From positions 1-64,000 of IMG/VR virus record IMGVR_UViG_3300034418_012856: 64,000 nucleotides of DNA; one strand, given 5' to 3'. The translations under genes and the position numbers were made by a program. Numbering within the stretch: position 1 is the stretch's first letter; the number at the start of each line of letters is the position of its first letter. This document shows, one piece after another, positions 16,536-23,567 of the stretch. This DNA is from a virus. The notes below the pieces were generated by a model. The model did no database searches, was not told the origin of the DNA, and was given only the letters and a program-made list of their open reading frames with translations.

Positions 16536-17930
16536 GTGGCTGACTCCAATAAACTTCTCAAAGAACTAAGTAGCCTGAGTAGCAACTTTGATTCACTGTA
16601 CCAGGAACTAAAAGCTTCTGCTAAATCTAACGCTGAGTCATCAGAACAGGTTAAAGACTTGGTGACTGAGATGAAGAAGGGCAAATCCCCTTCGGGGGAA
16701 GATTTGAAAGGCATTTTTGAAAGCTTTACAAAATCCTTTTCGAAAACAATTGCAGATCAGAATGATCAAATACTTAAAGGTTTAACTGATAAAATCTCTC
16801 AATCTTTTACAGGTTCGGTTTCAAACTTTCTCGGGAATGTACCACAGCAAATAGCTCAAGTTAAATCTGGTCAGATGCCGGATTTCAAATCTATTTTAGG
16901 TGGTGATTCCATAAAGGGTATAATATCAAATGCAGCTTCAAAAATTCCAGGATTAGCTGACGGCGGTACTGTTGAAAGCAGTGGTATAGCTGTAGTTGGT
17001 GAGAAAGGTCCAGAACTTGTTGAGCTAAAGTCTGGAGACAAGGTTAGAACTAAAGAGGAGCAACTAATGGAGATGCTACTTGACGAAGAAAGGAGAAAAA
17101 ACGAAAAGCTAGGACGTGTAAGAAGGACTGGACCAACCGAGGAAGAGGTTGAAGCTTACAGAAAAGAACTATTGGCTGAAGATCCTGAATTTTATTCAGA
17201 TCCTGCAGAATTACAGGAGGAACTTGATTACTTTAGATCTGAACAAGGATATGATCTTGAAACCAGAGAGACATTTAGCCTTGAGGATCTTAATAAACTC
17301 AGCCGACCAGTTTCATCATCTGAGGTTTCCAGTACTACAGAGACATTTAGCCTTGAGGATCTTAATAAACTCAGCCGACCAGTTTCACCGTCTGAGGTTT
17401 CCAGTACTACAACCACTGTGAGTGATTCCCAGGAATTAAATAAATCTATAAATGTAAATTCTCCAGATAAGGTAGGATCCCCCGAGGAGAAAAATTCTAA
17501 ATTTAAAGACTTGCTAGGTAAAGCTAAAGAGATGGCTACTGAAAAGCTTAAAGAGGCACAAACAAAAGCTACCTCTACTATTTCTAACAGTGTTGCTGAG
17601 TTAAAAGAAAAGAGTCCTATCGTGCAGGCTAAAAATTCCGCTGAAGATATAAAAGCTCAAGTGGAAGAAAAAGTAGCATCAATTAGAGAGTCCCTAGGTA
17701 AGTCTTCAAATACCTCTGAGACACAATCTTCTAACACTCCGAGTACTCAAGTATCCTCAAGGAGAACGAATCTATCTACAGCGTCTAGTTCAGATTCTAA
17801 TGTTGGTTCAATGTCTTCTGAAGATGTCAAAGAAATGAAATCGCTTCTTGCAGCCATATATCAAACCTTAAGAGGTCCGTTGACGATTGCAAACGATTTA
17901 CCTTTTAGACCTAACTCAAACAATTTCTAA
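16536..17930 (+). CDS. Tape-measure-like coiled-coil tail protein
   Basis: 464 aa from a GTG start placed 30 bases after a late-type box; no ATG in the frame fits better. Residues about 140-185 contain GLADGGTVESSG then GIAVVGEKGPELVELKSGDK, the ADGG...VGExGPE motif common near the ends of tape-measure proteins. The rest is charged helix and Ser/Thr-rich linker. Two nearly identical 24-residue units (ETFSLEDLNKLSRPVS...) lie at residues about 245-292. It is short for a tape measure of a T4-like tail, so it may be a second tail protein carrying that motif. Confidence 0.6.
   Translation: MADSNKLLKELSSLSSNFDSLYQELKASAKSNAESSEQVKDLVTEMKKGKSPSGEDLKGIFESFTKSFSKTIADQNDQILKGLTDKISQSFTGSVSNFLGNVPQQIAQVKSGQMPDFKSILGGDSIKGIISNAASKIPGLADGGTVESSGIAVVGEKGPELVELKSGDKVRTKEEQLMEMLLDEERRKNEKLGRVRRTGPTEEEVEAYRKELLAEDPEFYSDPAELQEELDYFRSEQGYDLETRETFSLEDLNKLSRPVSSSEVSSTTETFSLEDLNKLSRPVSPSEVSSTTTTVSDSQELNKSINVNSPDKVGSPEEKNSKFKDLLGKAKEMATEKLKEAQTKATSTISNSVAELKEKSPIVQAKNSAEDIKAQVEEKVASIRESLGKSSNTSETQSSNTPSTQVSSRRTNLSTASSSDSNVGSMSSEDVKEMKSLLAAIYQTLRGPLTIANDLPFRPNSNNF
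16686..16699 (+). other. UUCG-tetraloop hairpin inside a coding region
   Basis: TCCCC-TTCG-GGGGA is a perfect 5-bp GC-rich stem with a UUCG tetraloop, in otherwise AT-rich coding DNA about 150 bases after the GTG start. Such loops are very stable in RNA. The function is unknown. Confidence 0.5.
17268..17411 (+). repeat. 72-bp tandem duplication in the tape-measure-like gene
   Basis: Two adjacent 72-bp copies (17268-17339 and 17340-17411), differing only around TCATCATCT versus TCACCGTCT. The period is a multiple of three, so the frame is kept and 24 residues are duplicated. The near-identity indicates a recent duplication. Confidence 0.9.
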
Positions 17931-17951
17931 CAATTGTTTATAAGTTCATTT

Positions 17952-17980
17952 TTTCCCAACGCAGGGAAATCTTATATTTG
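17952..17980 (+). promoter_or_regulatory. Hairpin and TAnnTTTG-type promoter element before dCMP deaminase
   Basis: TTTCCC (17952-17957) and GGGAAA (17964-17969) form a 6-bp stem; TATATTTG (17973-17980) matches the Bacteroidota -7 consensus TAnnTTTG. No clear -33 TTG was found at the usual spacing. The late-type box is absent here, which suggests host-type (early or middle) transcription of this gene. Confidence 0.4.
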
Positions 17981-18013
17981 TTTCACAACTACTTTTTTTA
18001 AACCGAATCGTCC

Positions 18014-18574
18014 ATGGAAGAAACTTTTATTGGTTCTGAAATATTCTTTTCCCAGGAATATTCAGCACAGGGGAATTACTGGATAGCTAGTCCCTCCCTT
18101 GGTAAAGTAATAACCTCAAAAAACAATTTTGATGAAATAAGCGAAACCTTTTATTCTTTGAAGGATAGGAAGATGGACAGGGTCTATCTAGAAATGGCAA
18201 AGGTGTGGGCAACAAATTCTTACTGTGAGCGAATGAAGGTAGGTAGCTTGATAGTTAAGGATAAGTCAATCATCTCAGATGGGTATAATGGATCTCCGAC
18301 AGGATTTCCAAACATTTGTGAAGATGCTTCTCACGTTACACTTCCCCACGTTTTACATGCGGAAGCTAATGCAATTACTAAATTGGCCAAGAGCACTCAA
18401 AGCTCTGATGGAGCTACACTTTATGTTACTGTGTCTCCGTGTTTTGAATGCTCTAAATTGATCATCCAGAGTGGGATAAAAAGATTAGTGTTCAAGGAGT
18501 TATATAGAAAACTTGAATCTCTCAAGTTTTTGTTTGACGCTGGAATTGAGCTTGTTAGATTAAATAATAAATAA
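18014..18574 (+). CDS. dCMP deaminase
   Basis: 186 aa. Zinc and catalytic motifs are clear: HAEAN (His115, Glu117) and SPCFEC (Cys143, Cys146), with SDGYNGSPTGFPN before them. It converts dCMP to dUMP for dTTP synthesis. The usual family start aligns near residue 53 (MDRVYLEMAKVWA), so this form has an N-terminal extension of about 50 residues; an internal start at 18170 is the alternative. It is followed by a sigma factor gene. Confidence 0.9.
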   Translation: MEETFIGSEIFFSQEYSAQGNYWIASPSLGKVITSKNNFDEISETFYSLKDRKMDRVYLEMAKVWATNSYCERMKVGSLIVKDKSIISDGYNGSPTGFPNICEDASHVTLPHVLHAEANAITKLAKSTQSSDGATLYVTVSPCFECSKLIIQSGIKRLVFKELYRKLESLKFLFDAGIELVRLNNK

Positions 18575-18608
18575 GGGGTTAAAAAGGGAATTTACTAAGG
18601 GGAAATAA

Positions 18609-19226
18609 ATGGCAAAAGAAAAAAATATACAGGTTCTGGCTGAGAGTTTCATCCAGACCAGAGGCGAGAGGGAATTTAAACCTCTCTATGAAAGAGTAAA
18701 GCCAGGTGTCTTAAATCACTGTTTTGGCATTCTTAAGGACTTTGAATTAGCTGAGGATGCATTTTTAAATGCAATGTCGAAAGTTTGGCAAAAGATAGAT
18801 CAATACGATAGCGAAAGAGGTAACTTTTCTACTTGGTGTTATAACATTGCTAGGAACGAATCCCTTCTTTTACTGAAAAGCAGAAAAAGATACATTTCAC
18901 AGACTTCCGAAGAGATGGAATATACCTCAGCAAAGCATGAGGAAAAAAATCCATCCTATGATATTGAGGAAGATCCCCTATGGGATTTCTTATGTGGTGG
19001 TAACGATATTGATGACGTTTATGAACAGGTTATCGATGAGATTAAGGAACTTCCAGACATCTACAGGGATATAATGATTGATCGCGAGATTAATGGGATG
19101 AAATACAAAGATATCGCGGACAAGTACAATATTAAAAAGAGATCCATTGCTACCAGAATACGTAGGGCCAGAACCAAAATTCGTAAGAAAATGGAAGATG
19201 CAATGGGAAAATCTGATTTCAAGTAA
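18609..19226 (+). CDS. ECF-like sigma-70 family factor
   Basis: 205 aa. Region 2 is seen in FELAEDAFLNAMSKVWQKID then GNFSTWCYNIARNESLLL (core-binding and -10 contacts). Region 4 is a helix-turn-helix in MKYKDIADKYNIKKRSIATRI followed by RRARTKIRKKM. This is the layout of extracytoplasmic-function sigma factors. It differs from the gp55 homologue at 26534, so the phage appears to encode two specificity factors. It probably redirects host RNA polymerase to a phage promoter class; which class is unknown. Confidence 0.85.
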   Translation: MAKEKNIQVLAESFIQTRGEREFKPLYERVKPGVLNHCFGILKDFELAEDAFLNAMSKVWQKIDQYDSERGNFSTWCYNIARNESLLLLKSRKRYISQTSEEMEYTSAKHEEKNPSYDIEEDPLWDFLCGGNDIDDVYEQVIDEIKELPDIYRDIMIDREINGMKYKDIADKYNIKKRSIATRIRRARTKIRKKMEDAMGKSDFK

Positions 19227-19687
19227 TGTGGAATATATTAGCAATATTTAGAATTTTCAAGGTTCTTAAGGAACTGAGAATTTATTCGCAGTATAGATCT
19301 ACTGTGAAGGAGGAGAGCATGAATTCTCCCTTTTGGACAAGGCTTAGACTTAGGTACGATTGGCTTAGGAGAATTTACACTGTGATTAATCTACCACCAG
19401 AGGTTACAATGTCTCGAGAGTTTCCTGTGGATGCTAGGCCTGCATATGTTTTTGAAGAACTTAAGGGTGTAAATGATTACCTCACCAAGCTGAATCTCCA
19501 GGAGATAATTACCCCTGTGTTAAAGCCTCTCCCAGAAACAAACGGAGATTCTTATTTAGTAGTATATTATTTCTTTTTCCGTTATCTTTCTTGGATATGG
19601 ATATTTAGGTTTTTGTTAGAAATTACTGGAATTGTATTTTTGATATTGAAGTGGAATTTTTTGATAAGTTATTTTGGATTTGGATAA
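19226..19687 (+). CDS. Membrane protein of unknown function
   Basis: 153 aa. Basic N-terminal helix, soluble middle and a strongly hydrophobic C-terminus (YLVVYYFFFRYLSWIWIF, then LLEITGIVFLILKW) that would form one hairpin or two membrane segments. It starts one base into the sigma factor stop (TAATG) and overlaps the nuclease gene by 14 bases. No family recognised. Confidence 0.7.
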   Translation: MWNILAIFRIFKVLKELRIYSQYRSTVKEESMNSPFWTRLRLRYDWLRRIYTVINLPPEVTMSREFPVDARPAYVFEELKGVNDYLTKLNLQEIITPVLKPLPETNGDSYLVVYYFFFRYLSWIWIFRFLLEITGIVFLILKWNFLISYFGFG

Positions 19688-20486
19688 TATAGGAAAAGTA
19701 AAGGAAGATTACCAGAGAAAGCTAGACATATTCAAGGATCCCAAGTTTATATTTAACGAGTCGGCTCACACGTACCATTTTGAGGGGATCAAATACGATT
19801 CGGTAACCACATTTCTTAAAAGATTTAAAGTCCCTTTCGACAGGGAATATTGGGCAAATAGAAAAGCTCAGGAAAGAGGTGTCGATGTTTCTGTTGTAAA
19901 GGAAGAATGGCAACAAAAGGCAAATGTTGCTAATGTTTTAGGTACAGCGGTCCATAAATGGATAGAGGATTATTGGACTGGATTAAATCCGGAAACACCG
20001 GAAGACCCTGAAGTCAGAAGTAGGGTAGAAAAATTTTTAGCATTGAAGGATGAAAGGTTCCGGGATCTTGTTCCCTTAGAATCTGAGCTTAAGGTTTTTT
20101 CTAAAAAGTGGAGATTAGCTGGAACCGTGGATCAACCCTTTCTTATGTGGGACAAGAAAGAAAATAAGCTTTTGTTCCTCATCGGTGATTGGAAGACCAA
20201 TAAGGAATTTAAGGACGATAAGCATCCAAAGGGTAGATTCAAAAAACTTTTGCATCCTTTCGCGGATCTTTATGAGAATTCTCATAATGAATATTCCATA
20301 CAAATTAGCCTGTATAGGCTAATAATAGAGGAAGAAACTGGATTAGAAACCCATGGAGGTTTCCTTTGCCACATTGGACCTCAAGACAAACCTAAACTAT
20401 ATCCTGTAAAAGACTTACGAGAAAGACTTAAGATATATTTGCAACATAATCGGGAAGAATTCGATGTTTTCGATATCTCCGAGTGA
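19674..20486 (+). CDS. PD-(D/E)XK superfamily nuclease
   Basis: 270 aa. The RecB-like exonuclease pattern is visible: GTAVHKWIEDYW (motif I His/Glu), LESELKVFSKKWRLAGTVD (Glu and Asp) and LIGDWKTNKE (the D-x-K core), then the QISLYRLIIEEETG helix typical of RecB/Cas4-like nucleases. It probably acts as an exonuclease or single-strand nuclease in phage DNA processing. It overlaps the preceding membrane protein gene. Confidence 0.85.
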   Translation: MDLDNIGKVKEDYQRKLDIFKDPKFIFNESAHTYHFEGIKYDSVTTFLKRFKVPFDREYWANRKAQERGVDVSVVKEEWQQKANVANVLGTAVHKWIEDYWTGLNPETPEDPEVRSRVEKFLALKDERFRDLVPLESELKVFSKKWRLAGTVDQPFLMWDKKENKLLFLIGDWKTNKEFKDDKHPKGRFKKLLHPFADLYENSHNEYSIQISLYRLIIEEETGLETHGGFLCHIGPQDKPKLYPVKDLRERLKIYLQHNREEFDVFDISE

Positions 20487-20527
20487 AACATTACTGTTTA
20501 AATAACTAAAAAATAAAAAGAAATCAA

Positions 20528-21049
20528 ATGGCAAAGTCAAAAAAACAAACACAGCCAAAAGTAGTAGAACTAGATGCTGACCAACTTGCAGATTCAGTAG
20601 GTGAAGAAGCTCTTTCCCGTTTAAATGAGGGAAGGATTAAAGCTGCTGAGGAAAACCTAGAAAATGCAAAAAAGAGAGTAGCTACCAAAGTTTATGCAGT
20701 CCAGTTTGAATCAATGTATCACATAGATAGATTTATCAGTTTTATGGAAAATGAGGCAGAATGGAAAGAAAAGGAGTCTCTTGGCGTTATTGAAATTTGT
20801 AAGGTTTTGGATAATCTAAAATCTGATGGCATTAAGAACAATATACTTTACCTACAAGCTTTGCCTTTAGAAGCAAGTCACTATTTTATATCTAAGCAAA
20901 GTGGTAAAGGACTTAAAGAAGCTAAGGAATTTATTTCCCTTTTGAAGCCTTTTGAACAAGGCCTGGAATCTGCAAAAGCTGATGCAAGAGAGATTCAGGA
21001 TTTAGAAAAAGAACTCGCCGCAGCTCAACAGGGGCTTGAATTAGCCTAG
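20528..21049 (+). CDS. Unknown helical protein
   Basis: 173 aa, mostly helical, Lys-rich at the N-terminus and with a C-terminal coiled coil (LEKELAAAQQGLELA). The middle FESMYHIDRFISFMENEAEW looks like a small folded domain. No family recognised. A strong terminator follows, so it ends the operon that begins at the dCMP deaminase gene. Confidence 0.75.
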   Translation: MAKSKKQTQPKVVELDADQLADSVGEEALSRLNEGRIKAAEENLENAKKRVATKVYAVQFESMYHIDRFISFMENEAEWKEKESLGVIEICKVLDNLKSDGIKNNILYLQALPLEASHYFISKQSGKGLKEAKEFISLLKPFEQGLESAKADAREIQDLEKELAAAQQGLELA

Positions 21050-21075
21050 AGCACACTATACAAAACCATTATCTA

Positions 21076-21108
21076 AAATAGGCCTTGAGTGATCTAGGCC
21101 TATTTTTT
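21076..21108 (+). terminator. Rho-independent terminator
   Basis: AAATAGGCCT (21076-21085), a 10-base loop, AGGCCTATTT (21096-21105) and a T-run to 21108. It closes the deaminase-to-unknown operon; a late-type box follows 22 bases later. Confidence 0.9.
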
Positions 21109-21129
21109 AGTGTATATGGATTTAGGTTA

Positions 21130-21140
21130 GATATATAGTA
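21130..21140 (+). promoter_or_regulatory. Late-type promoter box GATATATAGTA
   Basis: 32 bases before the ATG at 21162, directly after a terminator, so it must drive the following membrane and virion-like genes. TTTAG (21121) and CTAAA (21144) form a weak flanking inverted repeat. Confidence 0.7.
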
Positions 21141-21161
21141 AAACTAAAATTGTAAATAATC

Positions 21162-21455
21162 ATGGTACAAAAGATTAAAGACAACTTCCAATTCATAGTA
21201 TTAGGATTCCTAGTATTGGTTTTTTTCAGACAGTGCGGGGTAAACAGAGACATCGACCGTATTGAAAAGGAGCTCAAAGCATCCAACACAGAATTAAATA
21301 CCAAACTTGACTCGATCAACACCCTTACAAAGGCTGAGATCAGACATGAGATGAATCAGGTAATGTTCCAGTTCCTTATTTATGAGGATGATTTTGATAA
21401 GAAGAGAATATCTCTTTCGGAGATAAAAAATAAGATAGAAGCAAGTGAAGAATAA
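21162..21455 (+). CDS. Small membrane-anchored coiled-coil protein
   Basis: 97 aa. One N-terminal membrane segment (FIVLGFLVLVFF, residues 11-22) followed by RQCGVNRDIDRIEKEL and a charged coiled coil. This shape (anchor plus periplasmic coiled coil) would suit an i-spanin or a virion-lysis accessory protein, but no diagnostic motif is seen. It overlaps the next membrane protein gene by 11 bases. Confidence 0.7.
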   Translation: MVQKIKDNFQFIVLGFLVLVFFRQCGVNRDIDRIEKELKASNTELNTKLDSINTLTKAEIRHEMNQVMFQFLIYEDDFDKKRISLSEIKNKIEASEE

Positions 21456-22251
21456 ATCAAAACTGGTAAACGGATTTATCATAAGCACCTTCGTGTCTCT
21501 GTATTTGATGGTGTCTGTGATCTCCACTATCCACGTAATTGAATTTTTCGAGCTTTCTAACCCTTCTTGGTTAGCAATTTCTCTTGCAGTAGCTTTTGAA
21601 GTTGGTGCAGCAGCATCCCTGGCTTCCCTAATTGCAATGGAAAAAATGAATAAGTCACTCGTATGGTTTCTATTTATTTTATTAACTGCAATGCAAGCTA
21701 TGGGTAATACTTATTATGCCTTTGTAAATCTTGGTGACTATACCTCTTGGTCCGAGCTCTTCGGTATAATTGAGGAAGAGGAAATATTCCAAAAAAGAAT
21801 ATTATCTATAGTCTCTGGAGCAATCTTACCAATTGTAGCTTTAGGATTTATTAAGTCACTTGTTGACTACATTAAACCTGAAGATGATAAGATAGAAACC
21901 AAAGAGGATGCCGAAGAGGATTTAGAAGAAATCGATTCGTCAGAAAAAGATGAAGAGGAGGATTTAGAGAATCTCGAAGAATATCAGGACATAAGCGAGC
22001 CGCTTATTTACGACTCACATTGGAATGATATTAGTATTCCTGATAAGGATCTTTCCGTGGATAATTTACCAGAACAGGTTGATGAAGGTGATTTAGTAGA
22101 TGCTGGTCAAAGTGATTCTGAAACCTCAGAAGATGAAAAAAAACCAATATCAGAGGATAAAATTGAGATTGTAAACGTCAACTCAAATAAGAATAATCTT
22201 AGGAGAGTAGAAATGCCTACAGACCCTGATATAAATCCAACTAGGCTTTAA
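21445..22251 (+). CDS. Multi-pass membrane protein with acidic tail
   Basis: 268 aa from a GTG that overlaps the previous gene. Four membrane segments are visible: residues about 8-30, 38-62, 68-90 and 118-137. A long acidic cytoplasmic tail (runs of Glu/Asp, residues 145-240) follows. The late-type promoter and the neighbouring anchored coiled-coil gene make a lysis or membrane-remodelling role possible; it is too large for a classical holin. No family recognised. Confidence 0.7.
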   Translation: MKNKSKLVNGFIISTFVSLYLMVSVISTIHVIEFFELSNPSWLAISLAVAFEVGAAASLASLIAMEKMNKSLVWFLFILLTAMQAMGNTYYAFVNLGDYTSWSELFGIIEEEEIFQKRILSIVSGAILPIVALGFIKSLVDYIKPEDDKIETKEDAEEDLEEIDSSEKDEEEDLENLEEYQDISEPLIYDSHWNDISIPDKDLSVDNLPEQVDEGDLVDAGQSDSETSEDEKKPISEDKIEIVNVNSNKNNLRRVEMPTDPDINPTRL

Positions 22252-22253
22252 TA

Positions 22254-22928
22254 ATGAGCGAAAACACTGGAGATAGCTTTGAAATAATTGGAGGAGGATC
22301 TAGCAACGGCGGAACTGGATCAGGTACTCCTTTTGGGTATGGTAACAGTAACCCGGCTTTAACTACTGGTCAATCTGGACCATGGAATACCGAATATACG
22401 TTAATAGCAAACGACCCAGGATCTTTAAGGAGAGTAAATCTTACTTTTTCAAACTATAACGATCCACACGAGGTTAGGATATTTCAAACCTCTCTTAACG
22501 TCACATACCAGGCTGATATAGAGGAAAAATTAGATTTATCTGAATACTTTCACCCACTCCAGTCTTTTTCAAGCTACCAAAAGCAAACCTTTGTAATTTC
22601 TCCGGACTCCTCGATTAATCTGGACCCAGGTGATTTTGACACAACTTTAGGTGAGGTTAGTTTACTTATGGCAAGAGCACATTATAATGCTGATGCTGTA
22701 GAAGAACAAAGACTACTGTATTGGCATTATAATTCTGGTTTAAGATACATTATGTCAGATATGATGATGCTTACTGGTCAGGTTAAACCTGATGCTTCCT
22801 GGAAAGGATGGCAAACCTTACCAGATTTAGATGTGCAAGTTGGTTACACCGGTGCAGCAACCGGGGGTTTTGTTTTTTCAAATCCAACTGAATATCCGGT
22901 TAAACTAACAATATTAACTGCAAGCTAA
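22254..22928 (+). CDS. Virion-like beta protein, paralogue 1
   Basis: 224 aa with a Gly/Ser-rich N-terminus (GGGSSNGGTGSG) and a beta-rich body. The C-terminal part shares a pattern with the next gene: YWHYNSGLRYIMSDMMMLTG here and IYWTYRGNTYNVGEMMILTG there, then G...FSNPT.Y.VKL.I. A head or tail decoration or fibre-linked role is likely from composition and late promoter; the family is unknown. Confidence 0.7.
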   Translation: MSENTGDSFEIIGGGSSNGGTGSGTPFGYGNSNPALTTGQSGPWNTEYTLIANDPGSLRRVNLTFSNYNDPHEVRIFQTSLNVTYQADIEEKLDLSEYFHPLQSFSSYQKQTFVISPDSSINLDPGDFDTTLGEVSLLMARAHYNADAVEEQRLLYWHYNSGLRYIMSDMMMLTGQVKPDASWKGWQTLPDLDVQVGYTGAATGGFVFSNPTEYPVKLTILTAS

Positions 22929-23473
22929 TGGCAACTAGACCTATTATATGTCCACCACAACCTATAGATGGATTTCTTTTTAGAAAGGATAAATTTGTAT
23001 TGGAGGAGGATTACAACATCACAAACTTCTTTGATTTCAGTGATCTCCAGGATGAGGTTATTTCTTATTCGAGATTAAGAGTGACATTGAAAAGAAATAA
23101 GAGCGTGAAAATTAGCCAGACTGATATAGGTGATGAGAATGGGTTTGTTAAATGGGTAGCTGTTAAGGTTAAATACCCAGCACCTAAAAATCCTATACTC
23201 TACGGTTCACAAACACCAATCATACCTGGAGTACCTACTCCTACTAATGGAACACCACAAGTTAAAAAATACATCTATTGGACATACAGGGGAAATACCT
23301 ACAATGTTGGTGAGATGATGATTTTAACTGGTAGTAAATTGGGATCAACTGATTCCGAAAAAACTGGATGGAATCTTAGCGAAGATTTCTTACCTTATGA
23401 AGATGGAGGTATAACCTTCAGCAACCCACACACCGATATTGACGTAAAGCTTGAAATTATAATAGCTAGATAA
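22928..23473 (+). CDS. Virion-like beta protein, paralogue 2
   Basis: 181 aa. It starts one base into the previous stop (TAATG). Its C-terminal 70 residues match the neighbour (WTYRGNTYNVGEMMILTG, then FSNPHTDIDVKLEIIIA); the N-terminal parts have diverged. The pair probably forms a hetero-oligomer or two related virion components. Confidence 0.7.
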   Translation: MATRPIICPPQPIDGFLFRKDKFVLEEDYNITNFFDFSDLQDEVISYSRLRVTLKRNKSVKISQTDIGDENGFVKWVAVKVKYPAPKNPILYGSQTPIIPGVPTPTNGTPQVKKYIYWTYRGNTYNVGEMMILTGSKLGSTDSEKTGWNLSEDFLPYEDGGITFSNPHTDIDVKLEIIIAR

Positions 23474-23500
23474 TTTTTTCTAAAATTTTGACTTTAGTTG

Positions 23501-23545
23501 GAATATATAATGGAAAAGTTTCAATATCGCAGGTGTGATATATAG
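23501..23545 (+). promoter_or_regulatory. Two late-type boxes, GAATATATAAT and GATATATAGAA
   Basis: The boxes are at 23501-23511 and 23537-23547. The second is 31 bases before the ATG at 23568, the usual spacing. It overlaps an in-frame GTG (23535) that would add 11 residues, so the GTG is not a likely start on late transcripts. Confidence 0.65.
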
Positions 23546-23567
23546 AAAGCAAAAAAACACAAGTAGA

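Noticed and set aside
23535-23567. GTG start adding 11 residues to the repeat protein
   Set aside because: The GTG overlaps the late-type box at 23537; the ATG at 23568 has the normal 31-base spacing.
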